Shown here: one piece after another, positions 1 through 12,262 of the stretch
Layout: every line of letters starts with the position of its first letter
How positions within the stretch are numbered: the first letter of the stretch is position 1
Source of the DNA: Strix aluco
Taxonomy: Eukaryota > Chordata > Aves > Strigiformes > Strigidae
Assembly: GCF_031877795.1 (NCBI RefSeq)
Contig: NC_133938.1
Coordinates: 13,920,920 to 13,984,919, forward strand
Reading direction: 5' to 3'
DNA length: 64,000 nt
Made by a program: the position numbers and the translations under genes
The notes under the pieces: model-generated
Told to the model about the DNA's origin: nothing
Seen by the model: only the letters and a program-made list of their open reading frames with translations
Database searches by the model: none

Positions 1-3000
1 GAAAACGTATCATGTCGCTAAGTATGGAAGAGGACTCAGGGAGGTTAAATGTACATCTGTGAGAAGAACTGGTGAGCATATTACTGTATTTACCTAAATT
101 AATTTTGCAGCTCAGCTGTCACTGTATTTATACTTAATGTATCCCAAAGCTTTTTTCCGTAATGTTTGGGTAAAGTTTATTTATGAAATACTGTACTTTT
201 GCACAGATAATTTGTAAGTGAAGCTGATGGAGTTGTTTCCTTTAAAGGCTTATAGTACAGAATGTTCATTACAGAGTCTCCAAATCATTGTGTGTCTAGA
301 TCTAGAAGGTGTTTTGACTGGGGTATATGCAGTCTCTGATTCATGTGAACATGCAATAAAGTAATCGCACTCACAAAACTGAAGATGTTGCCACTGCCAT
401 GAAATTACATTTGTGTGGGTGTAAGCAGTCATTTTGTACTACAGTGTAAAAAAGCGATGCAGGAAATGCAGGCACCTTTTGGGCAGGAATGACTTCCAGT
501 ATGTATTTTTTACTTTATTTTGTTTTAAAATGTCTAAACATCATCAAGGTGGTTGAAAGCACTTACTTATATTCGAAAAGCTATGCTAGCTTCACCAATT
601 AATTTAAAACTTTTCCTTTTTCTCAAACTCTTACTACTTTATGTAGTGGTGGTAAAGAAACCAATACCATTCTCAGTTCATATGTAGCATTTCAAAATAT
701 ATTTTTACATAAAGATGTATGATGAGATTTGTTAATCATGAAACAGAAATGAAGGTGGTGTTTTATAATTTAAGAGCATTTCTGTCTTCCCCCCTTCCTT
801 GTAGGAAGTCAGGTGTCTATTTAAGAGGAAATTTAAGCAATTGTGGCCATCTATGTGCAATGCAAAACTGTGGCTCAGGATATGGAATCCTGAGCTTTAG
901 ACAGGAGCACAGCACAGTAAGAGGGCATGAGGGAATTTGCAGTAATGTTTTTTTTCTGTGCTAGAAGTAATCAGTAAGGATGATCTATAATCTTTGAATG
1001 TGTGTAAACTGAAACAATGTTTCATAGTTAGCTTAGGCTCTTAAACTACATTTATATATGCTTTGCCACCCAAAGCCTGCCCACAGGAATCTATCCTGTG
1101 TCAAGTAATATCAAGTAAGGATGGAGTAATTCTAAATAGTCAGATACTTGAGAAGCATGCTGTTCAAATCTAGCATATTGAAACAAACTTCAATTAGAAA
1201 TATTTCAACTTTTGTTGCAAACACAACCCAAAATGATGATACTAGAAAAGGAGGGCCTGTGTAGTTCCGTAGATTTTACTGAAGCTGACATTTTTCTCCT
1301 TTGTTGTACGCATTTGATAAATATAAAAATTATGAAAATGTGTCATATGACTTCTGTGAAATGCCAACTGATTATAGGTTATTAAAAAAAGTATACTTCT
1401 GTGTGTAATAGAACAGAAATCCCAAATGCTGCTGTTGGCCTATTTCCACCATTCAAGTCACTGGACTTGGCACCATGCTCCATGCGCAAAGTGTATCTTC
1501 AGCGTCGGAATGTGACTTTTTTTCACCCATCTTGCTTAGCTTAAACATACTTATCTGCTCAAAAGTATCTGTATTTTGGCAGCTTTTTGCAAGTCTGTGA
1601 ATGAAATTATATGGAACAGTAAGGTGTCTTGTTGGGTTCAGAATCAATAGGAATAGCTGGAAATAGAAGTAACAGAGTAAATGGCATATCCACAGCAGAT
1701 ATACTACCTAGAGGTTGCAGTGTGTCAAAGGAAACTGTCTGCTGTGGTTTGCCTGGTCTAATAAAATGATATAAAGAAAATTACACCTTAACATTCATCA
1801 CAGAAAGACAGAAATGTACTTTTTCACAGAAGTAAATGTATATTGAAGTGAGCCATTTTCATATTATTTATAAAAAGCTTCTGAAGAAAGTGCAACAGCA
1901 TGGCACATGAGATTATAAATGTTTCCAGATAATTTAAAAGTTGGTCTTCTGTCAAAACAGAAAGGATTTTTTTAAACAGAAGAATGAAAAAGGTCTAATG
2001 AAGCACCAAAATGTTTCGAAAATGGGGAAGATGTTTAAGCCTGATAATATCTGGCTTAAACAAATGTATCCCTTTAAATCCAGAGCACTTCCATGCACTC
2101 GTACAGCTCTCAAAAGTCCATAGAATCGGGTTGGCAATTGAACTGATGTATTTCCCATCCGAAATAAGAATTACAGTATCTCGTTGGTGTAAGATACCAC
2201 CAACAAATATTTGATTCAGAAACAGTTAAGAAAGGAAGAAGGAAAGAGAGAGGGAGGAAGGAAGGGAGAAAAAGAGAGAAGAAGAGGGAAATGTGCAGGT
2301 ACATGTGGGGTAGGCTTTTGATCACCTCTGGGTCTTTTTGGACCTTTTCCCAAAAAGCATTCATATATTCTGTCCTTCCTAACTCCAGAGACAGAGATAT
2401 AAATTTAAATGGGAGATAGCTGTCTTCTTGTAACACAGAACTGTAATCAGTTCTTTCATAACCTAAGGTTTATACACCTTAGTTTGAAGTCATCTAAGGA
2501 GTATCTGTTGATAACCAGCCGTATGGCTCAAGAATGTCAAAGGTCCACCATCTTTGACAACGCGAGTGCCAGAGCTGCACCAGAGCAATGACAGTATGAT
2601 GCAATTCTACTTCAGTGAATTCATAATCAAAATCAGAATTTAGTTTATAATCTCCAAATTTTAAAAACAGTTTGGAATGCCACTTTCCATGCTAATCAGA
2701 CCAAGCTAAATTTAAAAGCCATCCTCTGCTGCCATAACTGTACTCCTGAAATTGGAAATGTTGAATGTGTAGGGATTATGCAAGATTCAAATATTTATAT
2801 CATTTGTAATTTAGCTGTAATAATAATCTCATTTTTAATGTGTTCTTAATGATTATTATACTTCACTTTTGTAGTCTTTGGTTTATATCAAACTAAACGT
2901 GTCAAATCAAGTGTCAGAGTAAGCGTATTTGTGAACTTTCTATTGCCTAAATGAACTGCAGCTGTGTATATTAAATAAAATATTTCAGTGAAACAACTGT

Positions 3001-4150
3001 TGCTCATATAACTGTATTGAAGTCTTGAATTTGCACAACTCTTGAAATCTAATGCAAAATTATTTAATATGGCAGGAGTTTTGAGACCAGTTAGTCATCT
3101 TGAAATTGGCAGTCGCTCCCTGAAATCCAACAAAAAACAGCTATTACGAAATTTGTTATATACATGGGAAAAAAAATGAAATGGGAACATCTTTTGAGCT
3201 GTCTACTTTAAACTGATTTTGTCAACCTGTTTAATTTTGCTTCTATTAAATGGTCCACAGCATTGATAAATTTTCAACACATAGGCCAGTGAATCTCCAA
3301 AAAGCCAGATATTGCTGTTTCTAGTCTTGGAAGTCACAAAGTGATTTGGCTGGACACCTTAATGAATGAAGAAACCCCCAACCTCGGGCTGGCTGTCGTG
3401 GCTTGCAGGCATGACGCAGGCGAAGCAGATGTAAGTGGTGTGACACGGGCCGTGGGGGGGCAGCGGGCCCGATCCCTGCTGATGGTTCTCACCAGAATGG
3501 TTCAGTTGCATTCATCTCTCTGTGCCTGTTGCCTCTTTTCTTGCTTTTAGGAGATGAGTTTTTTCAGGATTATTTCCAAACCAAACTGCTACAGTGAGCT
3601 CCAGTTGTGGAATAAGACTTCTTTTGTGGGGTAATATAAATCATGAAACAAAGAATATAAAGTGTCTAATCCTTACTGCTGTAGAAGGGCAATGTATATA
3701 TGCTTTGATCTGCCCGAATTTGGTTATATGTGTTATATATGTGTTATGTATGTGTTTATCTGCTGAAAACTGTTATTTTACTGAGAGTTGAAAGCTGAAA
3801 TCTTGTGCCTTTGCTTCAGAAATATGAGTGCAGTGCTTTTGAGGGTGGTACTGGGGCAAAGTTCTGCACTGTCCTTCAACAAACAGATTTTATGTTTTGA
3901 CTTTGCTAGCCGTTGCTCAGATTTGCAAAGCCTAAGGTCATGTGGTTATCATCCTAATATTTATAATCCAGCTGAAAGTTGGGCTCCAGTGCGGCAGACA
4001 CAATTCGGGTGCGATAGGAAGGGGAGAGTTCTGCACTGGAGACCTTGCCGTGGAACGTGCAGGAAACCAGTCATCTTTAGGCAGGAAAAGGAATGTATTC
4101 AGATGTAATAAAGTCATGTTTCTGCCTCTGCTTTGTAAAGTTTCCAGAGA
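1..4150. other. Intergenic region upstream of NEXN, no gene recognised
   Basis: AT-rich DNA with no open frame that resembles a known exon. By synteny the upstream neighbour should be MIGA1 on the plus strand, so its 3' UTR or flank may reach in. AATAAA hexamers on the plus strand at 355-360, 1760-1765 and 2974-2979 would fit, but I cannot tie any of them to a transcript. The short GC-richer patch at 3370-3480 has no coding signature. Confidence 0.5.
2227..2292. repeat. Purine-only low-complexity tract (GA/GGAA-rich)
   Basis: A run of about 65 bases that is almost entirely A and G on the plus strand, made of imperfect GAAG, GGAA and GAGA units. It is simple-sequence DNA upstream of NEXN, not coding. 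Confidence 0.8.
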
Positions 4151-4288
4151 AAGGCGCTGCTGTGAGCCCAACGCACTCTCCGTCTCACAGGTCCGGCACA
4201 GCGAGATTCCTCCCGCTGCCCCAGCTGGCTGTCACACCGCTATTCTTAGTCGGTGGCTCTCCCTGGGCCGTAACCCGCCGGCCGCGGC

Positions 4289-4295
4289 TATAAAG
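4289..4295 (+). promoter_or_regulatory. NEXN: TATA box, NEXN upstream promoter
   Basis: TATAAAG inside an otherwise GC-rich context. It would place a start site near 4320 and a first exon of about 620 nt ending at 4938. An alternative is that the TTATTTATAG element at 4622 acts as the core TATA-like box with a start near 4655. The sequence alone cannot decide. Confidence 0.6.
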
Positions 4296-4621
4296 CCTCC
4301 CCGCGGGCCGAGCACGGCCCAGCGGCTGCCGGCGGCGCCGGTGCGGGCAGGGAGGGAGCGCGGAGGCTGCGGTAGGTGCGCGGTGACCCTTGGCCGCCGG
4401 GGTGGCGGCTCCCGGCCGTTACGGCAGGCGCTGAGCTCCGGGGAAGTGGCCGTGGAGCAGCCGCGGCGCCGCCGCCTCAGCCGCGGGCAGCTCAAGGGCG
4501 GGCGGGCGGGCGGCGGGTCCCCGGCCCCTCCGCGGAGCCCTCGCCCGCCGCTGGCCCGGTGCCCTGCCCGGCCGGGAGCGCGCGGGCTGGAGGCGGCCGA
4601 GGGGCTGCCTCCCTCCCCCGG

Positions 4622-4631
4622 TTATTTATAG
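4622..4631 (+). promoter_or_regulatory. MEF2 consensus site
   Basis: TTATTTATAG fits the MEF2 consensus YTAWWWWTAR at every position, although the 150 bases around it are over 75% GC. MEF2 drives striated-muscle genes, and nexilin is a striated-muscle protein. It could also serve as a TATA-like element. Confidence 0.6.
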
Positions 4632-4649
4632 CTCCGTGGTGCTTCCAGC

Positions 4650-4659
4650 CCAAAATAAG
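4650..4659 (+). promoter_or_regulatory. CArG-like (SRF) site, one mismatch
   Basis: CCAAAATAAG differs from the SRF consensus CC(A/T)6GG at one base. It lies 18 bases beyond the MEF2 site in the NEXN promoter. Confidence 0.4.
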
Positions 4660-4821
4660 CCTGTTGGCCCGGGCGGCTGTCCGGGGGGGTGCGGGGGCCT
4701 GTCGGCGCGGCCGGGCTTGCGCCCCCCGCCGCGGCGAGGGGCCGGGCATGGCGGGCCGGGGCCGGGACAGCTGCCGCGGCGCGGGGCTCGCCTGGAATGC
4801 GGGCGCCGGCCGCGCGTCGCG

Positions 4822-4831
4822 ACTTTTATGG
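4822..4831 (+). promoter_or_regulatory. CArG-like (SRF) site, one mismatch
   Basis: ACTTTTATGG matches the SRF consensus except for the first base. It is an isolated AT island in GC-rich sequence, about 110 bases before the exon 1 donor. Confidence 0.45.
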
Positions 4832-4938
4832 AAACTCGGCGCGGCGGAGCGGCGGGCGCAGCCAAGGGCCGCTCCGCTCCGCTCCGCTCCCGCCCGCCGG
4901 CACCGCGCCCAGCCGCAGCGCCGGGGCAGCGCTCGCAG

Positions 4939-7900
4939 GTAAGAGCGGCTCCGCCGCCGCGGGGGGGACGGAGGGCTCGGGCGGGCTCCCCCGCCGCGCA
5001 CAGCCCAGCCCGGCCCGCCCCGCGCTCGCCCCCCTCCGCTGCCCCGCTCCCTCGCTGTGCGGCGGGGCCCGGGCTGGCCGGGCCCGGGCTGCACCCCCAC
5101 ACCCCACACACACCCCCCGCCCTTCGGAGGGACCCGCTGCGGCCGCGGCGCCTCCGTCCGCCGCCGCGGAGCCCGCCCCGCCGCCCCCCCCCCTTCCCAG
5201 CCCCGCCGGCCGGTTGCCCCCCGGAGCTCTCTCGGGAGAATCAGCCCCCTTCGCACCGGGGAGGGCGCGGCGGGGGTCGAGGGCCTCCCCCAAGGCGCCC
5301 CTGGGCTGGGGGTGGCGGCCGGCGGGGCAGCGCCGCGGAAGGAGGAGGCGGGATGCGCCGGGCGAGGCTTGCGGGGGCTCCCCGGGGCGGCGGCGCGGGG
5401 GTCCCCGCACGGCCGGGGCTCGGCGGCCGGTGGCCAGCGGAACGGCGCGGCACCCGCCGCGGCGGCGACTCGTAGCCGCGTTTAAATGCGATCGCTGCAG
5501 GGAGGGAGAGCTTGTGCCCGCCGGGGAATCCCGCCGGGGAATCCCGCCGGGGAGCCGGAGCCGCCGTCGGGCAGCCTGGGAGCGGGGCCGTGCCGTGCGG
5601 GCTCCCTTGGAAGGTGCCTCCTCTCAGGGATGTGCGTTTAATAAAAGTTGTTTGAAAATCGCTCCTGTTCATAAGCCACATGTCTCTACATAAAGAGGAG
5701 TTCGGCTTGCTTGGTGCGGTCGGACTGTGTGCGTTTGTAGGTTCTGCTTCACCCTGAGGCGATGACTCTGACGGCCAGGGCTTGGAAGAAAATATTGGGC
5801 TTCCGTGACAGCTTACGAGCGATTTGCTATCAAGTTTGTTTTAGGTAAATAAGAGCTTCTGCTAGCACAATGAGTATCTGCGAAAAAAGCATGTTTAATG
5901 AAACGTAGTAGTATTTTTTGAAAATTAATCAGCAAGTAGCTGCATGCTAGGAGACAGAGTACTCAGTCTTAGATCTCAGGTCTTAAGAGACCTTAGAGCT
6001 CTTAGAAAAATGTCTAATGAAATGAAATTGTAAAATAATCATTAGTCTTATAAGAGGGCCAAGTGTATTAAGGAACATACAGAAGTATGAGAGTATGTGT
6101 AGTATATGCAGAAGGCGCAGTCTGGTGAAATACAAGAACTGGGTAGATGGTTTAAGACATGTCTAAGAAATACCTTCTCTAAGTGCCTCTGGAATATTTT
6201 AAATGAGTAGTTTCCTCAGTGAGAGAAGTCAGACAATCTGTCATTTACCATACTTGGATATTCAGCTTTGAAACTCCTTTAACAAGGAACAGTGCCATGG
6301 TGAGCCCTCTGGAAGCTCGCTGTGGGGAAACGGAGGTGGAGGTTAATGACGGGGGAAGAGCAGTTCAGGAAGCAATAGGAGTGACCCTTTGCTGTGTGCT
6401 GAAGGCAGCTGCACCGCTCACATGAAGGGATTACACGCTATCTGGTTTTTACTGGCACCAGCACTACCAGCGGAGCAGCGCTGGTCAAGTGGAAACAGCA
6501 GCTTATCTCCTCGAAGGCAGGAGACCTCTCCTCTGGGGCAGAGGCATGGCACGGGCACAGTGACCACCACCGTGGTCAGTCTGAGTTGACTGTGAGGATT
6601 TCAGAGAAGAGGCAGATAGGCTGGTCCTGTCATCGGAGAAGGGAAGAAGCAAATTGCAGTAGTGCTTCATGTCCAGTATTGTATCGCACATTTCAGTACC
6701 TTGCTCTCTAAAGTCCTGTCAGTGAAGTCAACAGGAGTTGAGCTCAAACCATACTGCTTCTCTTCCGCTGTGACACAGCGGGAATTGGAAGAACCATGGC
6801 ATGGGGCAAAATACGCTGATTATTCTCTTGCGGACCTCGGTTCACAATTTACTGCCACTCCTGATTAGGATCAGCAGATATCTTGGAACATGAAATCATG
6901 GGCCAGAAGATCTCAGCAGGGCTTCCCCCATAGCACAGCAGCCTCTCAGCCCCAACTACGTTTGCTCTCAAGCCTATGTACCCCATAATAGTACCTGAAG
7001 AGAGTAAGGAATTAACAGACAGATCTTTCTACAGAGAAGGGTGATTTTATTTTTTTAACACAGCAGTTGGACTCCATGGCACTGTCACATTAAGAGCATT
7101 TATTATGTTATATAAACAGACATAGACAAAATCCTTTATAATAAATACATTTTTATGAATAATATTGTATCTGCAAGGACTATTCTACCCTAATATGAGA
7201 CTCTCAATAGATGATGAAGTGCAATAAACTCAAAGATTGAGGAAAAGATTGTGTATGAAATTGAATTATCTGGGTCAATTGTTGGTAAGCATTCTAGTCT
7301 TTCATTATGAAGACTTAATGAAGGAAATACAAGCAAGTGGGAGTAGTTTTGTATTTTACAAAACGTGAAGTTTAGACTGCTGGTGTTAATTGTCATAGCT
7401 CATTGGCTTCAGTGGAGCTGACGGTTTATGCCAGTTCAGGATCTTCCCCTATGCACGATAATTTTAGTAGCTACTTTAGTATCTGTAATTTAGTACAACA
7501 ACTGGCAGTGTCATTCCAGACAAGTTACAGTAAGGACATAAATGCTGAACATTGCTCTCTTTCTCCTCCTCTTTCCAGTTCTATTTAGTATTTCATTAAA
7601 TATTTTAACACTGTGGACTGTGTTTTCCTCTGCTGAGTGCTTTGGCTGCAAGTAGTGAGTTTCCAACTTTCACAATATGGTTTTCTTATATAATGGAGTC
7701 TTCCCTGCAAGTAGATCACAAAGAAGAGACAGATGGTAAACGTAACTTAGACTGTGCCGTGAAGGGCTTATTTATAACTCACAGTAGCCGTAGGACAGCA
7801 GGGGGGCCTCCCGAAAGGAGGAATCACAGAGGAACTAGACTTTTTTTAAAGTCCTGGCTTTGTACTCCTACTGTAAAATGTAATATTTAGTTCAGGAACA

Positions 7901-10900
7901 TGCTGGTGTTTTCCTGTGTCTCATGTGAGGATGTTAATCACGCCACTGAAAAGCAAGAACTTCTGTGTTTTCTAATGAAGGGGAATTATATTATTTATGG
8001 GAGGTTTTTTGTCTGGTTAAAGCTGCACAACACTTTTTGATCAACTGAGGACTCCGACCTCCTTCCGGAAATGGAAATTAACTGAATTTAAGGAGATGGA
8101 TTTTGGGACTTGTGAGCCATCAAACCTTCTGTGTCCCCTTAATGGTTTTCTTTGTTCACTTTGATTATTTTGCCTAAAGTAAGGTTTTAGGGAATCTGCG
8201 TGAAAAGTTGAAAAAGTGCTATGATCATAACAAATCAAGACATATCAGAGGTGATAGCTTACCCATTTACAGCAAACAAGATGCTTGAAAACAGTTGAAT
8301 TTTTTTTTTTACAGCGTATTTTTAATCTATTGCCTAGTTGCCTACACATTATTGGTTTTGTATTACATTTTCAATTGAAACTTCTTCGAGATCACTCTCA
8401 GCATTACAGCCAGTCAGTTTATTCTAGCAATGGCATGTTCTCTTCCATTCAGTTCCAGAGGTAGGAATACTGATCAAAGCATGGAGGTTAAATTTCACTT
8501 CTAGGAAAAATCTCAATGTAGACCTCCTTTGAAAGTGGAACTGCAGTCTAGTACTTTCAGTATAAACATTATAACACCAGACTAACATTTCCTGAGATAT
8601 TTCTTCTAATCATAAGAAGGTAAAAATGTGGAGAGAAAAAATAAATAGACTAGCGTCAGGTGAACGCTAAAGTGATGAGACTGGATAGGCAAAGAAAAGC
8701 CTGGTAACAAGCTGAATGCATTTTTTGATCATGGCTATGTTTGACATTATAATCTGGGATTTTTCTGAGTGGGAAGCTTCAATGAGGAGCTCTTACAGCT
8801 TTTCATGAGATAAGTTGATCTCAGGAAATAAAAGATGATATTGAATCTTAAGACTGGTCAGCTTCATAATAGAACAAATCTCTTCTGAAGTAAGTGCATA
8901 TACAAGTAGACTCTTGTTGCCTCAAAGAATAAACATTACTTATATTAGATGAATTCTGTGGGAAAATTCATACTACAAAACAAGAATATATATATACACA
9001 CAACTTAAAAATATAACTAGTTCATTCCCTAACAAGAGAATCAGTAGGTCAAGGTTTCTTGGGTTGGGAAGTTTATCACCGCATACTTTTGCAAAGCTCT
9101 CCAGATGATGAAGGCACTGTTCTTCTGTGATTTGTAGGTGTCAGGACTTCTTGGTTTAGCTGCTTCTGTTTTCTCAGCAACAATACGTAAGGCAGATACA
9201 AAGGAGTTTCAATCCGCTGTTGTTCTGAAGCAGTGGTCACTGCCTCACAGACCGAAGCCAAAACTCAAGGGGTGCTTTTTTTTTTTTCTTAAAGATTCTG
9301 GATTGTCTTTATTGGAAGTTACTCATCTGCCTTGAGGGGTGCCTGAGGTGGGGTCCTGCTGCTGTTCCTGCTCAAGGTTTAACTGCCATGGGGAAGGATG
9401 AAAGTGCAAACATGGGTGGTATCATGTTTACTAATGCCCTACTGCTTTATATCCATATCTTTTAGCATCAAAGGTGGAGGTAGGATGACTTGCAGATGCA
9501 AAATGTCTTAGAGCCAGCTGGCTAACCTTCAAGCATATTAAGAGTTAGTGATGCCAAAGAACTGAAAGGTAGCCTAAAGTAATAGCAGATATGGCAGTAT
9601 TCCAAATGGCAGAAACTTATCTCCCATCTTGAAGGCCCACAACCTGTTGGACTGGCACATTTTTAGATGTTCAGACAGCAGGAATTTGCTAAGGAAATGT
9701 CTTCCAACTTTTTCACTTTTAAAGAAAATTTCAGATTTATTATTTGAAGGTAGGTCTCACTGCTGTCAGCAATCTTAGTGACATTGTCAGGGGGTTCAGG
9801 TAGTTGGAGCTATCAGAAAGGGTCAAGACAAAGTTGATCTAAAAGCTCAAAAGCTGAAGTGTGTTCTCAGACTTGTAAACATAATCTTCCTACAATTAAT
9901 TGCACATAAGCAAATCAGACTTTAGAATAGTGAGTTTTCAAATGACTTTAAGATGAAGCCATATAGATAAGGGTATGTTGCTGTAGTGAAGGTTAGTAGT
10001 AGCCTTCACTTGAGGTGTTTAGGTGAAGTGGAATTCCTTGTGAAAGGTTATCTTTGGGCCTTACTTAACTTTTGGGCCTTACAAACATACTAGCCCTGTA
10101 TGAAGGGTAGAAGGTCTCTACATCTCAGGCTACTTCAGTGCATGAATTGTACCAGTGCACGACGCTCCTTTGTCTTCTGATGGGTTCATGCAGTAGACCT
10201 TTTATTCAGCTTCTGTATTTGAAGTACAAGGCTAAAGGCTATCAGCCACAAGTAGGGAAGAAGAAATTTAAAAAGCAGAGTAGCAAAAGAAGAGAACAGA
10301 GAAGAACTTGTCTAAGACCTCCTTAGAAAAATGAGGAAGTCAGAAAATTTTAACTAGTTTTAAGGTTATACTCATCACAATGTAGATTTTACTTAAGTGC
10401 ATGAAGCTAAAGCTTACAAAGTGCAAACTCAGCTGCAGAATATACATATGCATAATAAAGTATATAGGGACCTTGACACCACAAGAATGCTAGTGAAATT
10501 ATCTGCCTTTCTAGACACAACAGAATTTTAACATGCTACTGCTAATCTGAAACAGTCTAAATAGGAACTAGCACTTAGTAATTTTACGTTCATGTGTTCA
10601 CAAGTGACAAACTGAAATGCTTTAGACTTCTGTCAGTCTGCAAATGAGGTATTTGTCAACTCTGATTTGGAGGGGAATGACTTTCCATACCCATTTGTTG
10701 AAAAGGAACACCCAAATGTTCTCCAGAACATCTCTGTTGAAGCTGAAGAGTTTGGAATTTGTAAATCTGAGCAGGGATTGGTAGCTAAATGCTCTTATTT
10801 GTTTCATATGTTGTGACTGCTTTCATTGGGAAAAACATCCCAAGACATCCAAGAATCTCACTCAATCTGTATAGCTACAGCAGCACCAGTGAGCATTGAT

Positions 10901-12180
10901 GACATTGGTGTATTTTTGAAAAGCTTATATGAAAATAACACTTAATGTTCTTTATTTTTAGCACCACATAAAAATTCCCATGTTTATTATGTTTATAATT
11001 AAGAATTAGAGAACTTAAAGGCTAAGACCTAGTAAGAACTTAACTTTCTGTATCATGAAATGCCCTGACTTCAGTTCCTCTAAACCATGACTGAGAAGTC
11101 CCTTCCAGCAGTAAGCTACTTTTCCAGCCTTTTTACTTCGAGCCTTTAAGTCCGTTTGTTTGCACCGTTTAGCACACTGAGCTTCTAGGCTTGCCTGGGA
11201 CTCAGGGCATTGGTACAGTACAGACAGCAGTGGTGCTGGAGTCACGTCGTGATTTCCTTCCTCCCACAACCTCTGATAGACCCGATGATTTAAAAAAAAA
11301 AAAAGGAAAAAGAAAGAAAAAAAAAAAGGAACAGGCTTGCCCTGAACTGTGCATTCAGTTAGGTTCCTAATAAATATAGTATAATTTAAAATTTGTAACG
11401 CTTTTCTCTTAAAAAATGCAGTGCAATTTCCAGCCCACAATTAAAGGATATAAATACTTTCTCTAAGGTATGTATGTGGCTTATCTAACTCATTTCATAG
11501 TTTTTAGAACTAGTTTTTCCTAGAATAGTCCTAGGAGAAAGGAAAGCATTATTTTGTATTCACGTATTGGGTGAAGAGCTGCGAGAGCTGCCAGCCCGGC
11601 TGAGACTCAGGCAAGAGCCTTCACCCGGGCAGGAGATCCAGCTGCGTCTCTGAGGCGCAGGTAGGTTCCCCCAGCCACCAGGCCCTTTCCCCCGCCAGCA
11701 GCGTCTCCAGGAGGCTGTGGGGTTTTGGCCTGAGCACTCCACAAACCTCATGCAGCCTGAGCTGACTGGCTCATACCGTAGGCTGAAGCAGAGCGGCGGA
11801 GGTGCAGAGCACATTCCTTTCTGCTAGCATGAGTATTGAGAAAAACAGTTTCGCAACCAGCCAGGGCAGCCAGAGCTTGGCTCCAAGGTTTTGTGTTTTG
11901 GTTTTTTTTTGTTGGGTTGTTTTTTTTTTTTTTTAATGGAAATTAAAAACCAATATCAAGGACTATATAGAGGAGTTATGAGCATGAATAGTGAATCATA
12001 AGCTTGTTCTTTTAATTAGCGTTGCATACTTAGAACCTATTGATGTCTTCAAAAGCCTCAAAGGACCAAATGAAATTGTGATACATCGATTTCAGCCTAT
12101 GCAAACTTATTTACAGGAAGATGGTTAAAGCATCATTTAAAAGGAAAAGAAAGGAATATAACTACAACTGTTTCTTTCAG
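4939..12180 (+). other. NEXN: NEXN intron 1
   Basis: From the donor GTAAGAG to the acceptor TGTTTCTTTCAG. After the CpG island it is AT-rich with no recognisable exon. A GC-richer patch at 11560-11820 ends in GAGGCGCAG|GTAGGT (11660/11661), which could be the donor of an alternative non-coding first exon. Poly-T and T/G-rich sequence lies at 11905-11935. Confidence 0.75.
5521..5557 (+). repeat. 13-bp tandem repeat carrying two NF-kB consensus sites
   Basis: The unit CCGGGGAATCCCG occurs twice exactly, followed by a partial third copy. Each full unit contains GGGGAATCCC (5523-5532 and 5536-5545), a perfect match to the kB consensus GGGRNWYYCC. It lies in NEXN intron 1 within the CpG island. 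No function is shown by sequence alone. Confidence 0.7.
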
Positions 12181-12262
12181 GTAGAAACTGAAAGCAATCT
12201 TAAACATACCAGGTGCAGAGCACAATACAGTAGCCATGAATGACATTGCACAGAAAACTGAG
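12181..12262 (+). CDS. NEXN: NEXN exon 2: 5' UTR end and codons 1-9
   Basis: Acceptor TTTCTTTCAG at 12180 and donor GAG|GTATGT at 12262. The first 55 nt are 5' UTR; ATG is at 12236-12238 and the exon encodes MNDIAQKTE. Confidence 0.95.

Larger units (their letters stand above)
4320..4938 (+). other. NEXN: NEXN exon 1, non-coding (5' boundary approximate)
   Basis: The 3' edge is well supported: GCTCGCAG|GTAAGAG at 4938/4939 is a near-perfect splice donor. The 5' edge is only inferred from the TATA box at 4289. No AUG in this exon continues in frame into exon 2, and the nexilin start codon is in exon 2, so the exon is 5' UTR. A shorter exon starting near 4655 is equally possible. Confidence 0.6.
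4150..5650 (+). promoter_or_regulatory. NEXN: NEXN CpG-island promoter
   Basis: Base composition changes abruptly from AT-rich to very GC- and CpG-rich at about 4150 and back near 5650. Inside lie a TATA box, a MEF2 consensus, CArG-like sites and a strong splice donor at 4938/4939, all oriented for plus-strand transcription into NEXN. The island also covers the first 700 bases of intron 1. The many long open frames here on both strands result from low stop-codon frequency in GC-rich DNA. Confidence 0.85.

Noticed and set aside
1-93. Possible terminal coding exon of the syntenic upstream gene MIGA1
   Set aside because: One frame is open for about 31 codons with a donor-like GGTGAGC, but the residues do not match anything I can identify.
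3942-5693. Several long open frames on both strands (up to 334 codons) in the NEXN CpG island
   Set aside because: They are Pro/Arg/Gly/Ala-rich, overlap each other in several frames, match no family I know, and follow from lack of stop codons in very GC-rich DNA.
9376-9400. CCATGGGGAAGGATG resembling a J-domain protein start
   Set aside because: The following residues do not match the DNAJB start, and the position is inside NEXN intron 1.
11015-11440. Minus-strand 141-codon frame, including an A-rich stretch that might mark a retroposed copy
   Set aside because: The frame reads a low-complexity Phe run from the A tract, matches nothing recognisable, and I could not find flanking target duplications.
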